Assembly (NCBI GenBank): GCA_029255685.2
Contig: CM055311.2
Location: forward strand, 59,107,048 to 59,171,047
Direction of reading: 5' to 3'
Source: Silene conica
Lineage: Eukaryota > Streptophyta > Magnoliopsida > Caryophyllales > Caryophyllaceae
DNA length: 64,000 nt
Shown here in pieces: positions 46,365 through 57,788 of this stretch. Made by a program: the position numbers and the translations under genes. The notes beneath the pieces were generated by a model that ran no database searches, had not been told where the DNA came from, and was given only the letters and a program-made list of their open reading frames with translations. Each line of letters starts with the position of its first letter. The stretch's first letter is position 1.

Positions 46365-47315
46365 TCACTTGTCCGAGACAAGTATGCGTCACCAATTCTC
46401 TTGCCCTATTATTATCTCCCACGCAACGCAAGGTGTCTTGCAGTTGATCATATCATGAGTGATTTTCTCGATCTGGACAATAACTTATTGACCGAAATTA
46501 TCTACCATAGATATCTTCCGAGCGTGGCCACGCATTTTCAGTTAATTACTCCTCGCGTGCCCTTGAGATATTTGATAACCCTGACAAGGGGGTGGACAAT
46601 TCCTATCGCACTTTTCCCTTCGAATAGCCACAATTCATCATAACCCAAAATGTGCCCATATAAACCCCAGTTATGAAGGTCGCAGGACATAAATCAAAGT
46701 TACTCTGAAATTATGTTATCTTAGGTGATATTCATTAGTCTAAGAATCAACCCAATTAGAATACGATAGTAGCTCCCGCCAGGATCAGACTATTTATATA
46801 AAAATTGTCAGAGCTCTAAAAGCCGCCATTAGCCCGATATAATGTTCCAAATTGTCTGCCTATGTGATCGACTAGTCATCCCATATGAATCTATGGTACT
46901 TGAACTTACCAAGAATCGGATCACACTCTAGTTACTTCGAGAAGTCACCTCATATAAGCAACTAGGGGCGAATACTATGTTAATCCATTTCACTTTTATG
47001 GGATTCATGATTGTCTCTACAAACCATCGGATATAACAAAATATGAAATGAGTTAATAATAACTCAAACGATAAATGTGATTATCACATATGAGCAGTCA
47101 ATACCTGATTACTACCTCATATTCTATAATCCAAATTTGATATTTTATGTAGTTGTTCATCTCAATTCAATAGAAATGACATGACTCATCATGTTAAACC
47201 TATAAGAAGGCTTTTGTTAGTAGGTTTTCGCAACACTTGGCAACTTATTCAACCTCACTAGATACATGTTTTCCTTTGTAATACATATTCTCGTATAACA
47301 AAACTTTCTGAGTAC
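46365..47315 (-). other. Internal non-coding region of a copia-like element, part 1
   Basis: Between the 3' LTR and the young copia insertion. No coding frame with copia motifs, so the element is probably a LARD-like non-autonomous member. It continues at 52018-52406 after the young copia. Confidence 0.5.
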
Positions 47316-47320
47316 TTGTC

Positions 47321-47548
47321 TATTAATGCAAATAATATTCCATGAGAATATTACTTCAGCATTCAATCTCATCCTTATTTCTTTCCTTTTTTTGTCATAT
47401 ATATGTAATCATATTATTTTGATTCTTTCCTTGGTTAGCAATATTCTTTGCTCAATTCACGGCTAACTTACAGCTACTCTATGTATATATATTCATGTAC
47501 AAGTTTATAATATTATTCAATACATTCAAATCATATCATTCCCTTATA
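47321..47548 (+). repeat. 5' LTR of young copia
   Basis: 228 bp, identical to 51785-52012. A TATA-like ATGTATATATATTC is present near 47480-47495. Confidence 0.95.
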
Positions 47549-47562
47549 TGGTATCAAAGAGC
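47549..47562 (+). promoter_or_regulatory. Primer binding site of young copia
   Basis: TGGTATCAAAGAGC, one base from the usual initiator-Met tRNA complementary site, directly after the LTR. Confidence 0.9.
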
Positions 47563-47608
47563 CAAATTTTTTTTCTCTCTGATCCTCCTCTGTTCGTATT
47601 CCTCAAAC

Positions 47609-48250
47609 ATGGCAAACAACGCAATTATCGTCCCTACCAACGCCGAGCCAAACACAACCATCATTTTCGTAAATCTGTCTCAATGCAAAACCCTTACTAC
47701 AACTAACTACGCCCAATGGTCTTTCCAAATCCGCTCCTTCCTTGAAGGCCTTGACCTTTACCAATACCTTGACGGAACTCACCCGTGTCCCGCTGCCACT
47801 ATCACCGCCAATAACAAAACCACTGCCAACCCTGCCTATACCATCTGGAAACGACAAGACCGTCTTCTTCTTGCTGCCCTTGTCGGCACTCTAGACGGTG
47901 ATGTCGCCCCTCTCCTCACCCAAACCCAAACCTCACGCGAGGCATGGACAACCCTCTCCTCTACTTTTGTGAACCCCTCACGGGGTCACATCTTGCAAAT
48001 CAAAAACCGTCTCGATAACATTCAAAAGAAACCCGATCAAACTGTTACCGAATACATGAACCAAATCAAAACCTGTACCATTGAACTTGCCAATCTAGGT
48101 AAACCCATGGATCCTGAGGATGTTATCGCTAAGGTCCTCCGTGGGCTAGACCCCTCTCATTACCGCACAATCAAAGAAACTGTCGAAGCACGTGACAATC
48201 CCATTTCCTTCGATGCTTTACACGAAAAGCTGATTAATTTTGAACTCTAA
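47609..48250 (+). pseudogene. Young copia gag, closed by an in-frame stop
   Basis: Start ATG at 47609 (MANNAIIVPTNAEPN), 213 codons to TAA at 48248-48250. The UBN2/Retrotran_gag_2-type region is visible (YAQWSFQIRSFLEGLDLYQYL, AWTTLSSTFVNPSRGHILQI). The frame continues open after the TAA toward the zinc knuckle at 48416, so the stop interrupts a single gag-pol frame. Possible readings: a nonsense mutation, a leaky stop, or a sequencing error; a single C-to-T change in a CAA codon would explain it. Confidence 0.85.
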
Positions 48251-48358
48251 TATCCTACCACCAATTCCAATACCCCTCTGCCAACATCTGCTTTTGCTGC
48301 TCACTACCGTCACAACCAAAACCGTTATCCTACTCGAAATAATGGTGCCACCTCCTTC

Positions 48359-51300
48359 ATGCCAAATCCCATGCCTGACTACAATTCTTCCAACAACACA
48401 AAAGAAGTAACCATTTGCCAGTATTGTGGCTACAAGGGCCACAATTTTCTTAACTGCCGCAATTTCAAAAAGACACATCCAACCGTTACTATCACCCCTT
48501 ACGTTCGTCCCGATAAACCCAACACGCATCCGCCTCACGCCCACACTGCCGTGGCATCCTCCTCGCCTCACGATCCTTGGCTTGTTGACAGTGGAGCCAC
48601 ACATCACCTTACCAATGATCTCTCAAATCTATCCTTACATGCCCCTTATGATGGACCTGATGATGTAGTCATTGGTGACGGTTCCGCAATACCCATTGCA
48701 AACATAGGTTCATTCGAAATACCCTCCAACTCCTCTACTTTATTTTTTCGCAATGTTTTACATGTCCCATCAATATCTCGTAATATTATATCCGTCTCAC
48801 AATTTTGCTCTGACAATAATGCTCACATTGTTTTCTCCTCTTCAAATTTTTTCTTTAAGGATATCCAGACGGGTCGAATACTACTCCACGGCAAACTTGA
48901 ACGTGGACTCTATTCATGGTTCCCGACTCGTCCTCACGCCCTCACAGCCGCAACTAATCCATCATCCGCCCTGTTGTGGCATCACCGTTTAGGCCATCCT
49001 GCCTCTCATGTGCTTTCTTTTATTAAGAACAATTTCAATTTATCGTTTTCTGTTTCTGATTTTACTCATTGTCATGCTTGCAAAATTAATAAATGCCACA
49101 AGTTACCTTTTCAATCCTCGACACTCACCTCTAATGCCCCTCTCGATATTATTTTCTCTGATGTATGGTCCTCCCCAATCCTTTCTTATGATGGTTTTAA
49201 GTACTACGTTATTTTTGTCGATCACTATACAAAATACACATGGCTTTACCCTCTAAAACGTAAATCTGACACTTACTCTATATTTCATCAATTTAAACTT
49301 CTTGTTGAAAAACATTTCAAGCGACCCATAATTACAATGTTTTCAGAAAACGGTGGCGAATACATTAAACTCACACCCTCTCTTTTACAAAATGGAATTA
49401 GTCATCTCACATCTCCACCACACACACCTCAACACAATGGTTATGCCGAGCGACGACATCGTCACATTGTGGAGACAGGACTGTCACTTCTCACACATGC
49501 TAACCTTCCTATTAGTTTCTGGCCCAAGGCATTTGCTACTGTTGTTTACTTAATTAACAGACTTCCTACACCTACATTACATAACCAAACTCCTTATTTT
49601 CGACTCTTCCAATCTCAACCAAACTACAATAAACTACATGCCTTTGGGTGCTTGTGCTATCCATGGCTTAAGCCGTATACTTCCAACAAATTAGAACCCA
49701 AATCCGTTGCGTGCATCTTTCTCGGTTATTCACTCTCCCAGAGTGCTTATCTATGTTACGATCCCGCTGCTCCGCGATTATACATTTCCCGACACGTTAC
49801 TTTTGTAGAACATGAGTTTCCATACAACCTTTTAGCAAAACAAAATGCCCCCTCTCAAAATTCTGCTCCTGATGTCTGGTACACACAACCAATTACTCTT
49901 CTACCCATACCGCCAACCACCACTACCCAAGAACATCCAACAAACCCTCCTGTTACGTCCCTGCCAGCACCGAACCCCACTGATCCGCCAACCCCAGCCA
50001 CTTCTGCCACCCCTCCATCCTCGCCCTCCCTCACTCCCACTGTTCTGCCCAGCCCAGACCCCTTTCTGGTACCCTCACCTTCTGTTTCTGCCTCACCAAC
50101 AACCCCAGACTCTGTCCAAAACGAACCCGAAACCTCTGACCCACAACCCACTCGTGGCATTGTGACACGGTTAACGAACAATATCCGCAAGCCGAACCCA
50201 AGATATGCAAACCTCGCTGTCACCACCACACCCCACTCCCTACCTACTACCACAAAACAGGCCTTATCGTCACCCCAATGGCGTAATGCTATGCAAGAGG
50301 AATACAACGCGTTAATCAAAAATGATACTTGGTCACTTGTGCCACACAATGATGCTCACAATGTCATAGGTTGCAAATGGGTTTATCGGGTCAAGTATAA
50401 CCCCGATAACACGGTTCAAAAGTACAAAGCCCGCTTGGTTGCTAAAGGCTTTCTACAACAATACGGGGTTGATTACTCGGACACTTTCAGTCCGGTAGTC
50501 AAACCCACAACTATTCGCCTATTACTATCACTTGCTCTTACTTATGGATGGTCAATTAGACAACTGGATATCAATAACGCTTTCTTGCAGGGTTCCCTCC
50601 ATGAAACTGTTTATGTTTCACAACCATCAGGTTTCGTGGATGATAAACGCCCCACTCACGTATGTCGGCTCAACAAGGCTCTATACGGACTCAAACAAGC
50701 CCCACGGGCATGGTATACCGAACTCAAAGTATTTCTTACATCCTTTGGTTTCACTATTTCCCTTGCAGATCCATCACTTTTCATTTACAGTAAGCAAAAA
50801 CAGCCCTTATATGTACTTGTTTACGTAGACGATATACTTGTGATTGGTCCGTCGCACAATTTCTACAATAATTTCCTAGCAAAACTCGCTGCCCGGTTCT
50901 CATTAAAAGATCTAGGTGCACTCTCCTACTTCCTTGGTGTTGAGGTCACTCCCAATTCAAAAGGTCTGCTCCTATCTCAAACTAAATATATTTTTGACTT
51001 ATTACAAAAAACAAAACATGCTTGAAAGCAAACCTTCCACCACTCCAATGTTAACTCAACCGCTCCTAACAAATAACACAAACACGCCTCCCTGTGATCC
51101 CAAAACATACCGATCCACCATAGGAACTCTACAATATCTTTCACTAACCAGACCCGATATATCATACTCCGTTAATCGACTAGCACAGTTTATGCAACAA
51201 CCGCAAAACACTCATTGGTTAGCTCTCAAAAGGCTCCTTCGATATCTACACGGAACAATGCATTTAGGTCTCCAATTACACCACCATAATCCACTACAAT

Positions 51301-51809
51301 TACATGCCTTTAGTGACGCTGACTGGGCCGGAGACAAAGACGACTATGTTTCCACCACAGGGTATCTTGTTTATCTCGGTAAAAACCCAATTGCTTGGGC
51401 ATCCCGCAAACAAAAAGCCGTTGCTCTATCCTCTACAGAAGCCGAGTTCCGCGCTGTGGCAAATGCTACCTCTGAAATACTATGGATAAAGTCCCTGTTA
51501 ACTGAACTTGGGCTACAATTCAAGGAACCTCCAGCACTTTACTGTGATAACTTAAGTGCGACTCATTACTCCGCAAACCCCGTTTTTCACTCCCGTATGA
51601 AACATGTTGCACTTGCTTTCCACTTTGTTCGTGCGCAGGTTCAAGACGGATTACTTCGCATTGCACATATAAGTGGCAATGATCAACTGGCCGACATACT
51701 CACGAAACCGCTGCCACGACCTCGTTTCGAAAATATGCTATCCAAGATCGGACTTTTTAACGGACAGTCCGTCTTGCGGGGGAATATTAATGCAAATAAT
51801 ATTCCATGA
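48359..51809 (+). pseudogene. Young copia pol, with frameshift and integrase change
   Basis: First ATG after the gag stop is at 48359, in the gag frame. Order: zinc knuckle CQYCGYKGHNFLNC (residues 20-33), protease WLVDSGATHHL (Asp77), pre-integrase RLGHP (about 210), and the integrase core with Asp268 (FSDVW), position 330 and Glu366 (GYAERR). Position 330, normally the second catalytic Asp (SDNGGEY), is Glu (SENGGEY). RT follows (NNAFLQGSL, YVDD at about 820). One extra A in the run near 51013-51016 causes a frameshift and a stop at 51025. RNase H continues in another frame (DADWAGDKDD, STEAEFRA) and ends at 51809, 25 bp inside the 3' LTR. Confidence 0.92.
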
Positions 51810-52012
51810 GAATATTACTTCAGCATTCAATCTCATCCTTATTTCTTTCCTTTTTTTGTCATATATATGTAATCATATTATTTTGATTCTTTCCTTGGTT
51901 AGCAATATTCTTTGCTCAATTCACGGCTAACTTACAGCTACTCTATGTATATATATTCATGTACAAGTTTATAATATTATTCAATACATTCAAATCATAT
52001 CATTCCCTTATA
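51785..52012 (+). repeat. 3' LTR of young copia
   Basis: 228 bp, identical to the 5' LTR; preceded by the polypurine tract. Confidence 0.95.
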
Positions 52013-52017
52013 TTGTC

Positions 52018-52406
52018 TACATCCAATATGGACGTAGGCTCTCAACCTTAGAATAGCTCACACTATTCTCACAGTCTGCGGGACTAATCCCTCTTGCACA
52101 TCCCATGATGTTAATGTACTCAATTTCCGGTGTATACTCATGTACCATTGTTCTTTATTGCCTTGAACGATTATAGCATGTTTACTCCTTGAAAACATAG
52201 ACATAATGTTTCATCAACCATCTTTATGTGTTTCAAATATGGTTTTGTCGGAAACCATACTCAATCTCATATTCACTTGTGTAACACTCTTACACAATTA
52301 AGTGAATTGCATCAATAACACATAACTTTATAACCTTAATGCTTTCTAAAGTAGTTAAGGATTATCGTCATGACTACTTAGTAACTATTAGTAAATTCGA
52401 TTTGAA
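52018..52406 (-). other. Internal non-coding region of the copia-like element, part 2
   Basis: Continuation of 46365-47315 across the young copia. No coding frame recognised; ended by a CACTA insertion. Confidence 0.45.
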
Positions 52407-54093
52407 CACTGCAAGAATACGGAAAACAGGCGACGGAGAATGACGATTGTCGTTTGTAGTCGCCAAATTGACTACTGAAAATAAATGTTAGCGACTGAAA
52501 TTAGTCGCCAACATGGCGATTAAAACTTTTCCCCAACTTTTATCCTACCGACACAAAATGGCGACTGAAAAGAAGATCTGGCGACTGATAACAGTCGCCA
52601 AATTTAGCGCCAAAAGTGGCGACTGAATCTGCAGTCGCCACATGTAATATGCGCAGTCGCCAATTGGCGACTGTAATTAGCCAGTCTTCAAATGTACTTG
52701 TTCAGTCGCCAAAAGGTGGAATAAGAAAACAGAAACTGCAGTCCCCTTTCATTACGCGTCAAGTGAATCTCCAAAAAACACACAAAAAACCGACTGCAGT
52801 CCCCCTTTGCCAAATTTACTTGTTTCCGTCACCACCCACAACTTGCACCTTCACCACCACCACCAACCACCACAGCACCACCAACAACTTCCCTCCTCTT
52901 CTTTTCCTTTATTCAATTGAATAAGGTTTGTACTCTTTTTAATTTAATTTCAATTTTTAGTTTTATTTTTGTTTTGTTTTGTAGATTTAGTGATGTAGTA
53001 GCCAATTAGGATCGTCTTAGCTTATTAGGTTGTAGTTAATTAAATTATCGTAGCCAATTAGGATGTTAATTAGATAAATTGGGGGTTAGGGTTTATATGA
53101 TTAATGTTGTTTGCCTTATTAATGTTGTTATGCTTGTAATTGTTACTTATTATGTTAAATTATGGGTTAGGGTTTATAAAAATTGGGGATTTTTGATAAG
53201 TTAGTGTGTAAATTTGGGAATTTTTGATAAATTGTAGTTAATTAAGTTATACTCCAGTAGCCTTTCAATTGTACAATTTATTGTATTATGTTGATTAAGA
53301 CGATGTTGTTTGTCTTATTAATATTGTTATGCTTGTAATTGTTACTTAATTATGGCAAATTAGGGGTTATGATTTATAAAAAATGGGGATTTTTGATAAG
53401 TTGTTATTATCCTATGATTGAGTTTGTTGTTTAAGTTAGTGTATAATTTTACATTTATTTTATTGTTGAAAATTATTTTGTTTATGGATTTTTGTTTAGA
53501 TTAGAATGAAGAGATTGGAACGTTTATGGATGTATGATGGAAGGGTTGGTATTAAGAAAAAACGTCCTAATGCTGGGTTTATAGAGGGTGTTGCCGAGTT
53601 TATTGAATTTGCTAAGCAACAAGATGAATATAACTTGGTAGAAAATAAACTTAGGTATCCTTGTAACAAATGTAAAAACATGAAATACATATCTGTCATT
53701 GAGGTACAAGAACATCTCTATACAAACGGGTTTTGTCTAAATTATTATAATTGGATTTCTCATAGAGAAGTATATTCTCCAATTCACGAACAACCTCACA
53801 TCCAACAACTTGATGAGAACCCATATAGAGATATGATTGTTGATGCATTGGAGTTTAATATTCTCAATAATGACGACCGTCGAGCTATGAATGAAGAACA
53901 ACCTCCAAATCCCAAAGCAAAAGCTTTTTTGACATGTTAAAAGCTGTGAAACAACCTTTATACGAAGGGAGCATAATGTCATTATTACAAGCTGCCTCTA
54001 GGATAGTAACCTTGAAGTGTGAGCATAATATGTCATTTAACGTCGTTGATGGTATTGCATCTTTGCTTGAGGATGCTATCCCCGAAGATAACG
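52407..54093 (+). mobile_element. CACTA transposon, 3'-truncated
   Basis: Begins CACTGCAAGAATACGG at 52407, followed by about 300 bp of GTCGCCA/TGGCGAC subterminal repeats (52420-52740). These are the opposite word set to the CACTA at 3524-8621. An AT-rich leader with near-duplicate stretches (around 53050 and 53290) precedes a transposase start. The element breaks off near 54093 where a chromovirus-like LTR fragment begins; no 3' TIR is seen. Confidence 0.82.
53506..54093 (+). pseudogene. TNP2-type CACTA transposase, N-terminal fragment
   Basis: Starts MKRLERLWMYDGRVG at 53506. The transposase-associated domain runs over about residues 5-85 with FIEGVAEFIEFAKQQ and YPCNKCKNMKYIS (CxxC) and EHLYTNGFCLNYY. 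A T run at 53925-53930 is one T short for the frame, so the frame shifts. The protein continues in the next frame from 53934 (PLYEGSIMSLLQAASR, YNMS-type region, LEDAIPEDN) and ends at 54093. The catalytic part of the transposase is missing. Confidence 0.85.
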
Positions 54094-54487
54094 TCAAGAC
54101 TCGAAGTTTACAAATCTGAAAAATTGGAGGAGGAAGGAGGATGTTAGGGTTTGTGTGAGGGTTTGTTTGTGAGGAAGGCACAACTTATGGTTCGTGCATC
54201 GTAATTGGCCCATAAAACAAGTTTTAAGACGGTTTAAGCTAAGAACCCGACTCAATGTTAATTACTATAAACTTAAAATGAGATAAACATTTCCAGAACA
54301 ATAAAATTAAATCATCAAGATATAAATTACACAATTAAATGAAATGTCAACTTTTAAATTAAAATGTCTCAGCATAAATTATTCGAATCATTTAAATAAA
54401 ATTACAACATTCGTGAAATAAAATTCATTTTCGAAATTAAATTTAAAATCTTTAAATTTATAAGTCGCGAAATATAGGGGTGTTACA
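54094..54487 (-). mobile_element. Chromovirus-like LTR fragment
   Basis: The minus strand begins TGTAACACCCCTATATTTCG at 54487, the typical start of Tekay/Del-type Ty3 LTRs, and runs to the CACTA break near 54093. No PBS, internal part or second LTR here. Identification rests on the terminal motif and AT-rich layout. Confidence 0.5.
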
Positions 54488-55030
54488 CTTATGTTTAATT
54501 ATCTTACATAATTAAATATTAATTTAAACAATTATGTGACACAAATTAATAAACAATACACTCAACTTTGAGTAATATTTTACCATTATATCAACATATA
54601 ATGGGTCTCATAATAGCTAGTTAGTTAAATTTACAACCTCTTGTAAATATAAATAAATAATTACCTCTACCTCAAAATCTTTATAAAACCTCAACTTAAT
54701 TTAGTGAATTAACATATTAATCACTAAATCGAATCTCATTCAATCACATTAAAATAAGATATAAATTCTAACTCATACATTTAAGGGATTAATCAGTTTG
54801 TATCGCATACAATTAATTAATTATCAATTTGGGCCTCAACCTTTAGGTGTAACCTTAAGAGATCAACTAATCACCACCATCATATGACAGTAATGTCTAA
54901 CTCTAGCCAGCCAATCATTACTGATAAATGTTGATCAGTTGACTATATAATGTATCATCTCTTTTCTATTCTTATTATGAGATTTAATTATATGTGATCG
55001 CACTATTGTTGAGGAGACATACCTCAACAA
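54488..55030 (-). mobile_element. Partial copia-like LTR
   Basis: Closely matches 45830-46364 over most of its length (for example the segments around CACCACCATCATATGACAGTAATG and GTGATCGCACTATT). Its LTR start, TTGAGGTATGTCTCC, is at about 55027 on the minus strand. The other end is cut at 54487. It could be the 5' LTR of the element whose 3' LTR is 40340-46364. Confidence 0.65.
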
Positions 55031-55115
55031 TATCTAATTTACTGTTTATTGTTATGAATTTTTAAGACGGTCCTAAAAAGTAATTATTTCTCAAACATTC
55101 ATCCATATTTTGGTC

Positions 55116-56140
55116 TTATCCTTTAAGAAAACTTCCAAATTTGTGATTGTGAGTACCACACTTCGGCTTTACTTTCAATGAACCTTTACTAACATTAACC
55201 ATCTTTAACTCAAATGGACAACCAAACCGTTTTGTGGAGGTTTTCCTTTGCGGGTTTAAAGGGTCCTTAATTAGCCCTACTAGTGAATTTTCTATGACGC
55301 TCACACTTGACAACGTTAAATGGCGGATAGTGATTCGGTTGATACTTCACCTTTACAAAGTGGAAGCCTAAATTATAAACAACTTCATTTGACCAATCAA
55401 ATGTATCTTCAAATGAATTAAACGCATTTTCAAAGACAAAATAAGTGCTATAGTCTTCAATGCTTCCAATAAGGATTTCAAGTGATTCCTAAAAATGACA
55501 CTTACGGGAACTATAATTATTACTATTAATTTTTTTATAATCAACAATAAAAAAACACACAAAATGGTACTGTCGAGTAATTCACACGGTACCACCATGG
55601 TACTGGCGTTTAATTCACACGACACTACCATGGTATTGAATTGTAAATTACACGGCACCACCATGGTGCTGACGTATAAATTACACGGCACCACCATGGT
55701 ACTAACGTGTGAATTACATGACATCACCATGGTATTGACGTAGGAATTGCACGTCTCTCCCATCTTACGTCATACTTTTTACTCTATGACTTTCTCTGTA
55801 AGAAATTTGTAAAAAAAACTTAAAGACATTGTCATTATAGAAAGCAAGAAATTTACTTCTTCCGTCGCTTTTGTTTGTGAAAGTTCATAGCTGAAATCGG
55901 TACCGTCATCATAATTTTCACCATCCTCGTCATAATTTTTACCGTCCTTATCATAATCCCCATTGACGTACTTAATATTATGTACATAACCACTTTTCGT
56001 AGAATCAAAACAACGTTCATTATAAAAACGATAATGTTGATTAGTATTAAATTCGTTGTTAAATTGCAAAACTTATCCGTTATCGTAAGTAAATAAAATA
56101 TTTATAAAATACATCGGCGTGATCGTCGTCGGGATTCATT
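55116..56140 (-). pseudogene. FAR1/MULE-like transposase, N-terminal remnant
   Basis: Minus strand. An acidic exon-like frame at 55779-56069 has YDEDGENYDDGTDFSYEL. A start codon upstream at about 56138-56140 opens MNPDDDHAD. Further on, 55116-55313 contains STKRFGCPFELKMV and CGTHNHKFG, the C...H-type FAR1/MULE N-terminal domain. Between them lies a 33-bp minisatellite. The downstream transposase core is absent. Exon structure is unclear. Confidence 0.55.
55566..55752. repeat. 33-bp minisatellite, five full units
   Basis: Units at 55588-55620, 55621-55653, 55654-55686, 55687-55719 and 55720-55752, plus a partial unit at 55566-55587. Each has the core CACCATGGTA(C/T)TG(A/G)CGT and ends AATTACAC. 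The 33-bp period is eleven codons, so both strands stay open through the array. Confidence 0.93.
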
Positions 56141-57788
56141 TTTAATTAAACGGTAAAAAAAAATTGACTTAATGGTTAAGTGAAGTGAAGTAATTTGAAG
56201 AGTTGTATTAATAGTTCGTAAAAATTAGTTGGAAAAATTTATTAAATGCGATAATAAATAAGTACACGTCTTTTGGAAACCGTTAACTAATATTAGTAAC
56301 CGTCTCAAAAACACATTTACGGCTAAACAATATTAAAATTTACAAAATATTAATTTGAGAGGTTTAGGGGTAAAGTTGGAATAAATTGAAAAACAAGGGG
56401 CGTAAAAAGTGAAATAGGGGGCGTGATATAGCAATTTTGTAAACGTATTATTCTCATAAAGAAAATGGTTCTAAATGAAGATCATATATCAATTATCGAT
56501 TTAAAAGTTTATATCGTAATCTTGCATTTTACTATAAATGTGGTTGAGAAGAAGAGTCAGGGTAACATTATCCCTCAAACTCTCAAAAGTCATGAGACTA
56601 TGACATATCAACTTTCCACTAACTTTTTCTTTTGTTTTAAACCGGGGTGTTCACCTTCGACAACAGTGTATATTCTCATCGTCGCGGGTGCTCACACGAA
56701 GAGATAAACGGCCAAAGTGTTGCTTCATTTTCATGGATATGGATCAACCCCTGACCTCATGGTTAAGGGATGAGGTGAGCCACCACCACATCAAACACAT
56801 TTGGTTAGCTTTCCACTAACTTTGATTCACCTCGGTCCCTCGGACCCACGTTAGACTTTATACATTATTATCCGTCAGATTATCTCTTTTTAGATTATCT
56901 CTTTTTTATACAAAAAAATGACATGTGGGAACCACTATTTAGATAATTTCTATGGGAAGTGAGGTCAAGACTTACATAAAGTCTTAAGTCGAGTCTTGGT
57001 TTGAGACTCAACTTAACACTTTGTTGAAACTTTGATAAATTATTGGTAATTTGGGTGAGTCTTATTTAAGAATTAAGATTTACTAAAATATTGTCTTAAG
57101 ACTAGCAATAATATTACTCTTAGCTTAGGCAGTAAAAACTTTTTTACCAAAAAAACTATAAATGTAGTTGATACCGCCTCAAGATACATTTGTATAACCT
57201 TCAAAACCTTGGTAACGGAGCGGAGAATACAATCCAAATAAATAGAGAAGGCACAAAATGAGAAACCAACTTTGAAACAAATAATAAGTCTTGCTTAAGA
57301 CGGGTATTATCCGTCTTAAGGTTAAAACGTGTCAAATACTACCCAGTGGGGTAATAAAGACAAAAGAACTGCGACAAGTGGAATAATTTGGTATGTATTT
57401 GACTCGTTTTACGCTTAGAACGAATAATGACACTTTAAAATGAGAATTTGGGTGAAACAAATAGAGCAAGGCACATTAATCATCACTCATTCTCAACATT
57501 AATGAAACAATTAAAAGTTAAATTGTCTTGAAATAGAATAAAAATGGAGATGATCCGAATTGGTTGAAATCCAAAGCACAAAACAAGTGAGAAGTGAGAA
57601 GTTGCATGTAGTAGAAAACTGCGAAAGCCGAAACAATTGACATGTGTGATAAGCTGACAATCTACGTAGAACTACCCAAAACAGGGAGTATATCGATACG
57701 TATTTCCCCAGAAATTGCGTTAACAATTCCTCTAGGACAGGTCTAAACATAAATCAATAAACAGAATCCATCTCAAAATTTGGGGAAA
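56141..57788. other. Intergenic, upstream of the LIFEGUARD gene
   Basis: No gene. 57290-57470 starts GTCTTGCTTAAGACGGGTA, a MITE-like fragment akin to the GCGACGGGT elements. The last 200 bp should contain the promoter and 5'UTR of the next gene; I cannot place a TATA box with confidence. Confidence 0.4.

Larger units (their letters stand above)
47321..52012 (+). mobile_element. Young Ty1/copia element with TA...TA LTRs
   Basis: Complete 4,692-bp element. The 228-bp LTRs at 47321-47548 and 51785-52012 are identical by eye at every base. A 5-bp target duplication TTGTC lies at 47316-47320 and 52013-52017. LTRs start TATTAATGCAAA and end CCCTTATA, so the ends are TA...TA rather than TG...CA. 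Primer site TGGTATCAAAGAGC at 47549-47562; polypurine tract GCGGGGGAA at 51776-51784. Gag-pol order is gag, protease, integrase, RT, RNase H (copia). Coding lesions are listed under the two gene entries. Confidence 0.95.

Noticed and set aside
46293..46643. 116-codon plus frame next to the copia-like LTR
   Set aside because: Spans the LTR start and polypurine tract of a minus-strand element, so it is antisense chance coding.
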